From Elmis aenea (taxonomy: Eukaryota; Arthropoda; Insecta; Coleoptera; Elmidae): 64,000 nucleotides of DNA. The stretch lies in NCBI GenBank assembly GCA_947652605.1, contig OX393576.1, positions 11,992,575-12,056,574 on the forward strand, in the 5' to 3' direction. Below are positions 34,552 to 46,400 of this stretch, in pieces. Within the stretch, counting starts at the first letter, position 1; every line of letters starts with the position of its first letter. Made by a program: the position numbers and the translations under genes. The notes beneath the pieces were generated by a model, which saw only the letters and a program-made list of their open reading frames with translations, had not been told where the DNA came from and searched no databases.

Positions 34552-35745
34552 CAGGGACTGAGAACGGAACGAAAACGAAAACGTTAAACGAAATTAACCG
34601 AAATTATTTTAAGAACGAAAACGAAACCGAAAACGAAATTATTATTTTTCGTTCAAGAACGAAAACGAAATAAATATTTTCCAAAACCGGTTTTAACCGG
34701 TTTTGTCGCTATTTCAATTTTATTTGTTAAACACCAACGCGAATTTACCTTCTGTGCTGGGGAGACTCCACGAGGCAGTAAAAAATCTCACTTGAAATAA
34801 GTGAGATTCACTTTTCTCCATATATTTACGTGAATATGTATTAACAACTTTATTGTTTATATTTGCAATTTTGTGTAACACAATTAACGGTACAGATATT
34901 CTCTATTTCTAATTTGTTTTTTAGATCATCAATATAGAATATATAACATATCATTGATTGGTATATTATCAATGTGTAGGTTTTGTGTGCGTTTAGACAT
35001 AATAATAGTAAAATTTATTCTTACTTCGAAAAGGACTAATGTAAACGAAGATTTATTGGAAGATGTGTTGCTAGTAAGATTTAACGGAATGTGAAAATGT
35101 GTATTGTATGGTATGTACAAACTATAAAGAAAGTATATTTTAAGTTAATATCTATAAGTTTTTTTTAAATATCTTTTGTATTTATAACATTTAGTAAATT
35201 ATCCACTTGAATTCATTCTTTTGTCTTTTTAAATAATTACAGCAGGATCTTATTTAATTCAAATGCATAGATTTTTAGTACTAAAACAAATTTAAAACAG
35301 CACTTGCTATATTTTCATATTTTTAGATAAAGATCGTGTGTCTAATTTAATCTAATCACGTTGTGTTTTTGCACCTTACGGGTGTTAAACTTAATAAAAT
35401 GGTTAAATGTTAATGTGTTTAACGATTTGGTAAATTTAATATGGCGATGGTTCGCCAGTCTAAAATATGCTGTCCGTGAGCATCAAACCCCATCGTCATC
35501 GTTTATATTTTAGTTGAGACGCAAATATTGTTATCGTTTTTATAGAGGATTGTGGTGATTTAAAAAAAAAATGATTTTTTGACGACAAAAAAAATATTGT
35601 AAAACCGGTTTTAACCGTTATTACCTATTTCGGTTCACGAAAACGAAAAAAGATTTTTTTCGGTAGAACGAAAAGGACGAAAACGATATATTTCGTTTTC
35701 GTTCCGAACAGAAACGAACGGAATTTTTTTCGTTTTTAGTCTCTG
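34552..35745. mobile_element. Non-autonomous hAT element with GAAAACGAAA arrays
   Basis: The tips are CAGGGACTGAGAACGG and (TTTTT)AGTCTCTG. GTTGTAAG is duplicated perfectly at 34544-34551 and 35746-35753. Both subterminal regions are built from repeats of GAAAACGAAA or TTTCGTTTTC, next to a self-complementary AAACCGGTTTTAACCGG. No transposase inside. The short ORF at 34929-35120 has no family features. Confidence 0.9.
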
Positions 35746-35959
35746 GTTGTAAGGCTTCTTTTTTTGTTCTTTTCTGGCGTTTTTTCTGAAGTTGAGTTCT
35801 TCTGTGTTTTTCTCTTTTCTTTTTATTTCCTTTCCCATGTCCTTTTTCCTTGCTTGTGTCATTTCCGATGTCTTCTTGTTATCTTTTTTATTTCTTTTTT
35901 TTTCTTTTTCGTGTCCTTTTTCAATGTCTGTATCGTTGACCTAATATTTCTAATATTTT

Positions 35960-36580
35960 TTACCATCTGTTTTTTGGAGGTTGTTGGTTTGTTGTTGTTT
36001 CATTTTCTTTCAACTTTTCCTGCTCCCTGTCCCATATTTCCCATTCTTTTCCATCAATTGTGATCTTTTGATATCCTAATTCCGTTGTTCTTCCTTTCTG
36101 TCTCTCTTCTTCCGCTATTTTTTTTAGCTTCTTTGAAATTTCCAGTTCCTTTGTCATTTCGTTGTTTATATATATTATTTCTTGGAGTTGTTTTAACTTA
36201 CACTTGTTATTCATTACCTTTTCTTTTTCTAGTGGTTTGACTAGTTCTAACTTGCATGCTTTTGTTCCTATCTGTATGGCGTTTTTAATCTGAACTTTTA
36301 TACCTGTTCCTCTTTCAATAAGGTGTTCAAATTCATGTATAAGGTCTGCTTTGGTATCAGTTTCTATCTCCAAGCCTGTCACAACGATATTATTTTTGGT
36401 TCTATCTTTTTCCAGTCTTCTAACTCTACCTTCTACGGATTTCATCTTCTCTTTTATTATCTTGTTTTCTTTTTTCAGCAATTCATGTTTCTGTTTCAGT
36501 TCCTTCAGTTCCTCTTGATATGATCTCTGGTCATGTTTTATTTCTTTTATATCTCTCATTACTTCCTTGATCATGTTCAT
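35960..36580 (-). CDS. Non-LTR retrotransposon ORF1-like protein, 206-residue open frame
   Basis: Residues 1-60 are a strongly charged coiled coil (KELKQKHELLKKENKIIKEK). An RRM-like stretch follows from about residue 62 with NNIVVTGLEIE, FEHLIERGTGIKV and KLKQLQEIIYINNE. It ends with a basic segment containing ERQKGRTTELGYQKITIDGK and EWEIWD. This layout fits ORF1 proteins of insect non-LTR elements; I see no CCHC knuckle. A damaged upstream part (36590-36850) repeats a NMIKExMxDxKxxK pattern, so the original ORF was longer. It is the only sizeable intact retroelement frame in the window. No intact RT follows, and a hAT lies at 35746. Whether it is still expressed cannot be judged. Confidence 0.65.
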   Translation of the reverse strand: MNMIKEVMRDIKEIKHDQRSYQEELKELKQKHELLKKENKIIKEKMKSVEGRVRRLEKDRTKNNIVVTGLEIETDTKADLIHEFEHLIERGTGIKVQIKNAIQIGTKACKLELVKPLEKEKVMNNKCKLKQLQEIIYINNEMTKELEISKKLKKIAEEERQKGRTTELGYQKITIDGKEWEIWDREQEKLKENETTTNQQPPKNRW

Positions 36581-36589
36581 ACGCGTATC

Positions 36590-37690
36590 CGTTTTATCTT
36601 CTTTCTCTTTTCTCTCTTTTTGATGTGTCTTGTTAATCTTTTTACTCTTTTTACTCCCTTTTGATATGTCTTCTATGTCATGTTCTCTTTATCTTTTCGA
36701 ATCCTACGACGTATACTCGTCGCTCTCGAGATGTTTTGTTTCTTTCATATCTTTCATATCTTTCATTGTTTCTTTAATCATGTTCGTAAGCATATCAATT
36801 TTTTCAAATCTTACGTATATTCGTCGTTCTCACATCTCCCTCCGCTGTGCCATAATACGCACAATACACTTGTTACACCTTTATTATACTATTTATTATT
36901 GTATCCTCTTAGAATAATCTATTTCATCACACTCCGTTTTAATTCGAGTTTGGCATTGACGAAACGTGATAAGTCCCGGTAAATCGGGGTTTTTATCGCC
37001 GCTATCTCAGCCAACAATAACATGTCCGCTTGTGCCCCGTACAATCCTGAAATTAAAACAAAAATTCCGCTTTGTCCCAACAAACTTTTGAAAGCAAGCT
37101 AAAACTTAAAGTAGCTTTGCAAATTCAATTTTTACTATAATATGCTCAAGTGCCGCTACGACGTTGAAAATGAAATTTTATTGGGTCACAGCCAACTTTA
37201 CTTTTTATTTCAAAACGGTTTCCAGCAAATATATTTGAATATAAAGCTCACGTTTACTCATAATAACGTGCTGTTTGTGCTTGAATAAATTTGAAGTAAG
37301 TACACAAGGGTTGCTGTACTTTAGGTTTATTTATTACAATATTGAAAAGTACCATCTAAGACCTGGGGACTCTCAACATCTGCAAATAAGTCTTTTAAAA
37401 TAATTAAACCTATTTTTACGCAATTTTTATAGATGCATTAAACTAAATTAAATTATTAATTGACTACACAGAAGAAGTTAAAAAAATATACTTCGAAGCG
37501 ACATCTGTAGGCTCACCTCTGGCGGTAAAATATGTCCTATATTTAACATTGAATAAAAAGATAAAGGAAGGAGCTTTTAATACTATACTGCAGCGTTTGA
37601 GGGGCGACGGAAATGACGACATAAATGGCCTCTGATGGCGGCCGGTTTTGACAGGTCAAACAGTCAAGAAATTTAGAGTTTTGTGTGCTA
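36590..37690. other. ORF1 5' remnant, then unassigned sequence
   Basis: 36590-36990 reads on the minus strand as a frameshifted upstream part of the ORF1 above. 37000-37690 has no repeat or gene that I recognise, except a more GC-rich patch at 37590-37690 before the THAP-like exon. Confidence 0.4.
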
Positions 37691-37692
37691 CA

Positions 37693-37763
37693 ATGGTTAG
37701 CTGCAGATCTTGTAGTCTTACTAGGTCAAAAAATGTTGAAGATAAAATGATTACGTTTCATAG
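37693..37763 (+). CDS. Possible first exon of a THAP zinc-finger protein
   Basis: ATG at 37693 opens 23 codons plus 2 bases and ends at GTAAGT. The peptide MVSCRSCSLTRSKN followed by DKMITFHR resembles a THAP start: MV, two cysteines (here C-x2-C), then the SFHRFP-like ITFHR. THAP domains are C2CH DNA-binding modules in host regulators and in P-element transposases. The distal C and H and the AVPTIF box would be in later exons, none of which I could find before 40337. It is preceded by a GC-rich patch with GATGGCGGCC. It may be a real gene, a P-element relic or chance. Confidence 0.35.
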
Positions 37764-37840
37764 GTAAGTAGACATTAATATTTTGTATTGTAATCGTGTA
37801 TTGAAAATTTGATGTGGTCTGTCAAAAAGGTATGTCATAT

Positions 37841-38035
37841 CAGTGGCGTGCATTTGTGTACAGCATATCTCTTAACTCTCATAATAAACAATCCAAATAT
37901 TGAAATATGCTGTCGTTTTTTAAATTCCCTCAACCACGAAATAAGAAATAAATAAGTAAATAACAGGTTCAATTCAAAAGAAAGCAAATATTTACATTAA
38001 TCAATACATATTTAAAAATGTTAGATACGCCACTG
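37841..38035. mobile_element. hAT-like MITE without a clear target duplication
   Basis: The tips are CAGTGGCGTGCATTTG and (AGAT)ACGCCACTG. The flanking octamers TGTCATAT and AGAAGCGG do not match, so the insertion is old or rearranged. The tip CAGTGGCG is also that of the hAT at 17717. Confidence 0.5.
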
Positions 38036-38146
38036 AGAAGCGGAAACATGCATCCGCCATATTGAGAGGCTAACCTGGACGCCTTAGTATCGTTATGGGC
38101 AGACTCGAATACCTATTTCATTGAAAATAGTTGAACCCCAAGCCGT

Positions 38147-38216
38147 GTAGGTGGCGTGTATGTTGCGTTCATGACTAACCTCATTCATAATCCAACCAGA
38201 CATACACGCCACCTAC
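38147..38216. repeat. 16-bp perfect inverted repeat
   Basis: GTAGGTGGCGTGTATG (38147-38162) and its exact complement (38201-38216) enclose a 38-base loop. No larger element is recognised around it. Confidence 0.6.
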
Positions 38217-38454
38217 ATAATACGCTGCGCAGTGGATTTAGAATGAAGGTTTCCCTTTATCTATGGTTACCCCCGTTTGGCTATAAACTGTGGCTATAAA
38301 AAGTCAAAATAAAAATATGAATATTTTAATATTTTGAAATATCATAATCATAGATAATTTTGAACTAACTGTTAAATTTTCCTCAGTTCGGCCCGTTCAA
38401 CATTTTAAATTGTTTGTGTGTTATAATAATAAGTTACAAGTGCAGAGCAATAGT

Positions 38455-38970
38455 ATAATTTTGAGACAGTGAACAATTTTGACTACCTGGGGGTAACATT
38501 AACAGAAATGAAGAAAAGGAAGAAATGGATAAGAGAATAGCCAAAGGAAGTAAAAGTGCCGGAGTGTTAGCAACAATGTTGAAATCGAAAAAGGTATCAC
38601 TTAAACGCAAAATGTAGTATCGAACAGTTATCAGTCCGACTGTTCTCTATGTTTGTGAGACGTAAATCCTTAATAGAAATATGAAAAAAAAAACTAGAAA
38701 TATGGGAGAAGAAGATACTTAGAAGAATATATGGGGGTATCAAGGAGGGAGATATATGGAGAAGACGGACAAAGAAAGAAATTATGGAAATATATGGCAA
38801 AAATCCAAAGATTACGATGGCTTGGATATATCACCAGATTACTTGAAGGAAGAGTAACAAAACTAGTGCTAGATAGTGAAGCGGACACAAAAAGAAGGAG
38901 GAGACGACTACGAAAGAAATGGATGGAAGTAGTAAAAAAAAAAGATCTTGACAAAATATTTAAATAACAT
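38455..38970 (+). mobile_element. RTE-like ORF2 C-terminal relic
   Basis: Reading through frameshifts: VNNFDYLGVTLTE, a decayed RP.LLYxxET box, LEIWEKKILRRIYGG, then in the open frame from 38731 IQRLRWLGYITRLLEGR and an arginine-rich tail with RKKWMEVV, ending KIFK and a stop at 38965. This is the canonical RTE end: FxYLG, then +xLRxIYG, then LRWLGHIxR. The minus-strand ORFs at 38597-38954 are antisense. Confidence 0.75.
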
Positions 38971-40336
38971 AACTTTTAAATAATCATTTTAAAAGTAATA
39001 AACAAAGTCATAAAATTTGAATAAAATCAGAAGTAATATATATTTTTAGTGGTAATGGGTGAAATAGAAATTACTTTTCCTTCCCTTTTGATTATGCCAT
39101 TGTTTCGTAAATGGGAAGTATAAATTTAATGGTTTTCTGTAACGAATTATAGCAAAACAAAATCGGAACGCGTACGTTCTCTACAAAAAAAGTAACGACT
39201 CGAAAACCACAATTTTTTGTACATACAGTTTTTGTTGTTTAATTTAAGTAACAATATAATTTGAAAAATAATTCAATTTAAAACTGTAAGTATAAATTCA
39301 GTCTTAATAATAACTTGTAACAAATAGACCTTTAGTTATATTTTAATATTTATACATATAAATATTTTGTGTTTTATATAAATAAATATATTTTATTTTA
39401 AAATGCATCTTAGTCCTTTTATTTTATCCATAAATAATAAATATAAGTATAAATTTTGAATTCCTACAATTTATACAAGCAAATCCGGTCGTATTTACAG
39501 ATTACTGTAAATTCTTTGACAAGCGTGGGGGAGGGGAGGGGGTTACAACCCTAACACCCTCCTGCATACACCACTGATTAAAGCCTTAAAACTTTTAGAC
39601 ATGAAGCGCTGTTACATACATTTGTTTTTCACACATATACTTGTCGAAAACAAGCGGACCGTACTGTACATAGGCCGCACTGTTGGGGAAAAGTACTTAT
39701 TACTCTTATATTTATTGTTGTTAATTATGGCTCGTGATCGTCTTTGTATGATGGTTGGACCCGCAAACTTTGTTTTACGTAGTACACAGGTTTAGCAATA
39801 AGTACATAGTAAGAAACACACACAATAATGTTAACAACAAACTCCTTTATTTTTCGACCGGCTGTACATTTCTCGGTGTATTCAAATGCGATTTTTTCAC
39901 TTCAAGCCACCCTTCCTCGAATACAACCAGTGCTTCAAAAAACAAATAATTTGTGTTATACAACGACTGTTTTCAGCTATTGAATCGATTATAACATCCT
40001 GACGACAATTAAATTGAAGTTTAACAACGCTATCCATGCGACATTAAAGATCAATTATAATTAATAAATATGTGCTCTACAACTGTATTGGACTGTGATG
40101 CTGTAGCTCCCACACGCGTTTTTATTTTTATCAACACTGTTGTGTACGAATATGATTTTTCAGACCATGTGCTGCTTAGGCCAGGCGAACCTCTAAAACG
40201 CTTCTAATCGTCACGAAACTGCTCAAGATAACCTTTAATTTTAAGGGCTAATGAAACTGTATATATACATGGACCGCGCGAAATGTCGTGGGTTTTTTCT
40301 TATCATTTGACCACAGTGTGTTAATAGTGCAAGACA
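38971..40336. other. Spacer upstream of DRAM; possible hAT right end
   Basis: 39575-39585 reads ACACCACTG, like a hAT right tip, without a left partner. 39520-39545 is G-rich. The bases before 40337 contain the DRAM 5' region. Confidence 0.4.
40260..40267 (+). promoter_or_regulatory. Candidate TATA box of the DRAM-like gene
   Basis: TATATATA lies 70-77 bases before the ATG at 40337, leaving room for a start site around 40290-40300. In this AT-rich sequence such a match is weak evidence. Confidence 0.25.
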
Positions 40337-40449
40337 ATGGTGTTAAAGATAAAACAAAAATGTCAAGAGTTTAAACTGTGCAATAGATTTAAATTACATT
40401 ACTGGCCCAACTTGTTGCTAATATGGTGTACTGTGACTTTATCTTTAAC
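40337..40449 (+). CDS. DRAM-like gene, exon 1
   Basis: 37 codons plus 2 bases, then GTAAGT. It encodes MVLKIKQKCQEFKLCN and the first membrane segment YWPNLLLIWCTVTLSL. The start is the only in-frame ATG. The exon of the second family member at 63136 has the same layout and phase. CAAG-ACA precedes the ATG. Confidence 0.85.
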
Positions 40450-43400
40450 GTAAGTTATTAAAATTAGCTCGCTTAGTATTAAAAGCATTTTCGCTTTAGA
40501 ATTAAGACGGCAGATGATCCTAAAATAGCAAGAATGTTGTTATGCTTTAATTCATCTTAAACATTGACAATAAGTAAATGAAAAAATTTTGACAATAAGT
40601 ATATTATTTATTTATTAATATAATCAAGCTTAATTAAAAATAAATAAGACTACGACTGGTGAGGAAAAGAGTTGTAAAACAGGCATTGCATTCCTCAATA
40701 GATCTTAAGGAAAAAACATGAGTGAAAATTTTTAATCTTTATACCGATAAGAATTCTGGTTTAAAAAATTTACACAAGCCAATTTTTAAACGTATATTTA
40801 TAAACATTAATTGGGAGCAATATACTTGGGTTATTTTAAGATAAAAATACTGCAAGCGTATGCAAATACCTCGTTGTTAGTGGCTACTTGCAAAATGAAA
40901 AGTTCTTAAAACTCGTCTCTTAAATCTTTGATTTAATATTTTATTTGGAGTGGCATAGCTTTTAGTGCAATTTTATTTATACTTCGCGTCGAATGTTTAC
41001 ACAAAAATTGACATCAAAGGATTTATTGTTCAAAACAATATGAAAACTCATTCAAAGATTTGGGACAAATTGCAAAAAAAGAATTAATTAGTCTTCCATG
41101 GAAGGGAATTTTGTCCCATCTCAATATTGTATCTTCTTATACTCTCCAGTTTTTTTATCAAAAACAAAAGTAATAGAGCATTTGTCGTACTCAATGTCAT
41201 AGCAATATACGACTTTTGTTTATTTTTTTGACCTAAAATAAATTTTCGGAGCAAAAATGTATTATCTGAGAAGGAGATTGATCCTGCGCGAAACTTATCA
41301 AAAAAACCTTAATAGTTCGGGAAATGTAGACATACCTGATCTTTAATAGTTTTTAAAGTTAATGAAATTATTGATAAAAAAATGTAAAAACATGTAAGGT
41401 GTTTCATTTAAAGAAATTAACTTATTTGTGTTTGAAGTTTAGCCAAATGAACCGGCCATAAGATTCGCCGTGTGTATTATTTTAAAATTGTATCTAGTCA
41501 GCAATCACTATGACACTATTGTTGAACAAAGTTTCAAAGGAATTCGCTCCGACATTGCCAAGTTGTTAAATATTAATACTTTTTAGAGTCCCGTTTTTGT
41601 CAATATTTTTATAAAACTTAAATAACTCAAAAACGATTGATTTAAAGTACATAAAACTTTTCATATTTTTGAAAAAAAAAATCATTTTGCATCTTAACAT
41701 GACCAAGTAAATAGTTCTGTTTAAAAAAGCAAGTAATATACAGGGTGTGTACAAATTGGCGGAAGCGCTACACGTGGCGATGTTCTTCGTAAAATTCTAA
41801 GTCGAAAATCTTAATACGAAAATGTTGTACCGTGCTTGCTGTGTCTGCAAGAGGTCCTCAAAGTTTTAACATTTAGTCCTTTAATAAACGTTATATTATT
41901 TAATACTTGCAAATGAAAAAGCTGCAATTTGGAATAAAAATAAATTTCGAATAATATTTCTTCCTTTCAAATATGGTGTTGAAAATATGTTAATCACTGA
42001 TTTGAATGAAAATAATACATATGGCAACATTGTCATTAGCTGTCATCTCTGTTTTTCTCGTAATTATTTCTAGTTTGTGTTTTACGATACCCAAAAGTTT
42101 GCAGCTATGTTTACGAACTGAAGGCTTTCACTTCGAACAAAAATTGTAAATACCTAAACCTAAGTAAAAATTGCTGATAAAAAAATGTCCAAACGCAAAT
42201 CAATGTATGCAATGTTGCCATTTTTTCTTTTTAAATGGTTCCTGAGGCCATAGGAAGCATGGTACAACATTTTTGTATCGAGATTTTCGACTTTTAATTT
42301 TACGAAGAACATCGTCACGTGTAGCCAATTTTTACACACCCTATATAGGTGCGCAAAAACAAAACATTGTGTATTTACTTTTATTGTACATTAAAGTTGG
42401 CTATGTTAGGGTAACAGATTCCACTCTGTATGGGTCAATCTAAACAGATGAATCTTCCTTAGGTGTAAACACATTTTACTGTGGTTACCATCGTTGCTAT
42501 TGAAATTATGAATGTTATTAACAAAGGTAACTTTAGTAAAATGTGTTTACACCTAAGGAAGATTCATCTGTTTAGATTGACCCTCACTTTAAGCATTTTA
42601 GGTTATAATTTTAATCATTTACAAAACAACGTTGCCAATAATGCGAAATTTGAAAAATATTTAATGATTTTTATAAAAATAGTATTTATATCAAAATAAG
42701 ATGGCAGGCAAATACTGTAATGCATTTTGCAATTCGTCTTTTTAGGTCTTTCTTGTTTTGATTTCCATTTTTTTTTCTCTTAACCAAACAATCCCAAATA
42801 TTTAAAATCTGCTCTTCTTTTAATTTTAAAACCAGGTACACAAATCTGACATTATTACTACATTTTCTATACTACAAAATTTTTCTTAAAAATGTTACTT
42901 TAGCTGTAACATATCTTTGCTCACTTAAAATTTTTCTACCATCCACTTTACTATATTTATAACCCATTGATTTAAAAATTTTATACAAAATTGAAAGCCC
43001 ACCTTGAAATTCTAAACATTTTTTTTGCGTCATTGAATAAATTTCGTAAAGTAAAATATTTATTTTTTGAATTATATTGCCAAATAAGTTGTCGCAGTTC
43101 TTTTTTTTTTAAGTATGGTCGGAAAAGGATAAAATTTACCGCGTTTGTATTTAATATTTTCTAAATTGTCTTGTCCTTGACCTAACATTTTTAAGATAAG
43201 ACTTCTACCAACCTCAAATATAATTTTATAATAGTTTATAGAGCCAAAATTTAATTAATACTTTACATTAAATATATTCGATAATTTGGAATAAAATAAG
43301 TCATTTGCAAACTATGTTTTTTTTAAATATTCTTTATAACATTTTACAATACTTTTCTTACATTTGTCTTCAAATAATGTTGGCAGTTTTAATTTGCAAC

Positions 43401-46400
43401 AGCTTTAGAATGTAACTAAAATGTCATATTGACTTTTGGAAATGCCAACATGACAAAACTAAAACACAGCCTACTTTAATGTATAATCAAAGTAAACAGA
43501 ATATGCCTATAGTAAAAAATAATTTTAGATTATGTAGTAGGTAAATGACCTTGTTCTGTGCTTACAACAGAGCTATTGAATAATTCGTCTCGGCTGGGAC
43601 ACCGCCCTGTATATTAAATAGGTTATTTTGGTAAACTAAAATTTTTCTCTGAACAGCCTGTATACGAAGTAGTTCATAACATTGTAGAATTTAGCTACGC
43701 AATGCGTTCGCGAGGCTGTGTTCTCAAGAGAATCAGAATCGAGTTTTCCAATTATTCGAGTAATGCTGAACGAAACTAGACAACTGAAAATCGGTATGCA
43801 AGCCACGTCAGCTCGAATAATATCAACCTGCCACCCCATTATTACGTTTACCTGATACCCAACACACGATAAACGTGATTATACTAAGATAGATTAAACA
43901 TAGCGAAATTGAATACCTGGGAATAAGTTCATAACAAGAAAATCGCTTTTGGTTGCAAATGATAATAAAAAAAAACATACTCCTTTCCTAGGGGTAGGTT
44001 TTATAAAAAATTTCATATCGAATATCGAGGAATACAAAACATCTTCTTTCATTAATCCCAATGATTGAAATATCATACAAAATTATTATGTTCGTATCGA
44101 AAAGTCTGCCAACGTAGCCATGGAGAACATTTAAATAACATCACCTTTCACAATTATTTGTAATCGATCTTACTTTCATTTAAAGTAAAATAATTATATA
44201 CAGGGGGGATATTTTTTATTTTAATCTAATAATTGTGTCTAATTATTATTACGTGTTTCTTAAATATTGCGAGAAAATTCTGCAGGTGATTCCTTATCAA
44301 AATTTAAGAGGGGTCTTTCATATAAATTTTTTTCCTTAGACGTCTCCTTTCGGAGTTACACCTCCTGAAAGGGGAGCTGTAAAACTAGGTTTTTATTTTA
44401 TTTCTCAAATTTGGATAAATGTAGGAAAATGATATTTGGCAGATGTTTTATGCTTATTAAAAGGTTTCCCATAGTAATATTTTTAATAATCTCCCACCTC
44501 CACAGGGGGCTGAAAAGTGTTTTTTTTTTATTAGAACTTTTTGGTAACTTAAAATATTTTTTTTGAAAGCTTGATTTATTTAGAAACTTTTTTTATCCTT
44601 TAATTTTTTTCGTAAAACGTACAGTTTTGGAGTAAAAAATAAAATAAGTAAACATGAACCATCAAGTTAATATTCCAATATAAAACGAATCATTTTGGTG
44701 GTTACCATGGTTTGTTCATGTTCATATTTGGTAGAAGTGACGGGTGTAATTCATTTTGACGTATACGCGGCGGCAACGCTAAAACGCCCATCATTTTTAT
44801 CCAACATGAACGTAAATAAACCATGGCAACCACCAAAATGAATAATTTTATATTGAAATATTTGATGGTTCGTGTTTACTTATTTTATTCTTTCCTCAAA
44901 AACGGTAGGTTTTACAAGAAAAGCTAAAGAATAAAAAAAGTTTTTAAATAAACCAGGCTTTCAAAAAAAAAATTTTATTGTAAAATTTTAACCCACCAAA
45001 AAGTTCTAATTAAAAAACCAACAGGGGTCGCACTTTTCAGCCCCCTGTGAAGATCAGATTTAAAATATTACTATGGGAAACCTTTTAATAAGTATAAAAC
45101 ATCTGTCAATATCATTATTCTACATTTATCCAATTTGAGAAATAAAATAAAAACCTCATTTTACAGCTCCCCTTTAGGGGGGTGTAACTCCGAAAGGTGA
45201 CGTCTAAGGAAAAAAATTTATATGAAATACCCCGTTTATTTTTCGATAAGGAATCACCTCCTGATTTTTTGCAATATTTAAGAAACACCCTGTATATTCC
45301 ATTTATTTGGGTTCATATTAAAATACAACAGCTTGAAGTCCCTTTTGGTGAACCCCATATAAGGCCATCAAAACGCACCCGCAAACTTACCTTGGTATTT
45401 TGAAACAGTCCAGAAGATGGGCTAAAGTCATTGTATCTACATTGTTTTAGAAAGTTTCATTTTAATACAATAAAGCTTGACTCGGCTTTTGATCAATCAA
45501 ACATTACTGTCAGCGGAAAATCAGGGTTTAAAAATATTGTTTACGGACCAAAAACTGTTTATTAAAAACTTAATTTTTTTATGGTATTCAAGCTATGCCA
45601 AAATTACTCAAAACTTTGCTGCTAATTTGATCGGTGATCTTACCAACCAATTAGCACTGAAATTCTTGACATAAAAACAAATGATTTCTATAAATATTTT
45701 GAGTGTAAAGCACCAACATGAAAATACGGGCTCATTAGTCTTTTCATATTTTTCCGCAAGAAATTTAAGCGTCATTCTGTTAATGCTATTGCAAGTTTGC
45801 CGAAAGTAATTTGCTGTGATAGTTTGATTAATGTATCATGAAAATAATTTAGTAACATCGCCCGACAATAAAAAAGTCGATTAATCATTTTAAGTTGAAA
45901 ACATTTGAGGCCTTCGTGTCTCGAACTTTGAATTAGTTTGCACGAAGTCAAAAAGGCACAATCGATGTGTCTCGAATGGATAATTCGTCGAGCACTTTGA
46001 ACATGACTGTTCTTGCGAAATTGTGGTAATGGAGCAATATAAAATAAAATATTCTACGACGCAAAGACTATACAAACAATATCGCATATTTTATCATTAT
46101 TTGATTGGTCATCCTCGTGTTTTTTTTTTTTTTAATCAAAACCAGCATCATTTTGATGACAAGTTAGCCATATTTGAACTCAGATCAGCCTCTTAATTGG
46201 TTCCTCTCATACCTTTCAGTGTCCAGATATGTTTTCCAAAGTCTTTATTATTTCTGCTTTTTTATCGTTAACTGTGATACATCTTTCTAGCTGGCTTTTG
46301 GGTGATTTTTAGGAGTAGAAGATATTAAGAATAAGATTGACACGAATCAATTAAAATGGCTTGGACTACGCATGCCAGAAAGTCAGGGCCTATCATAGAC

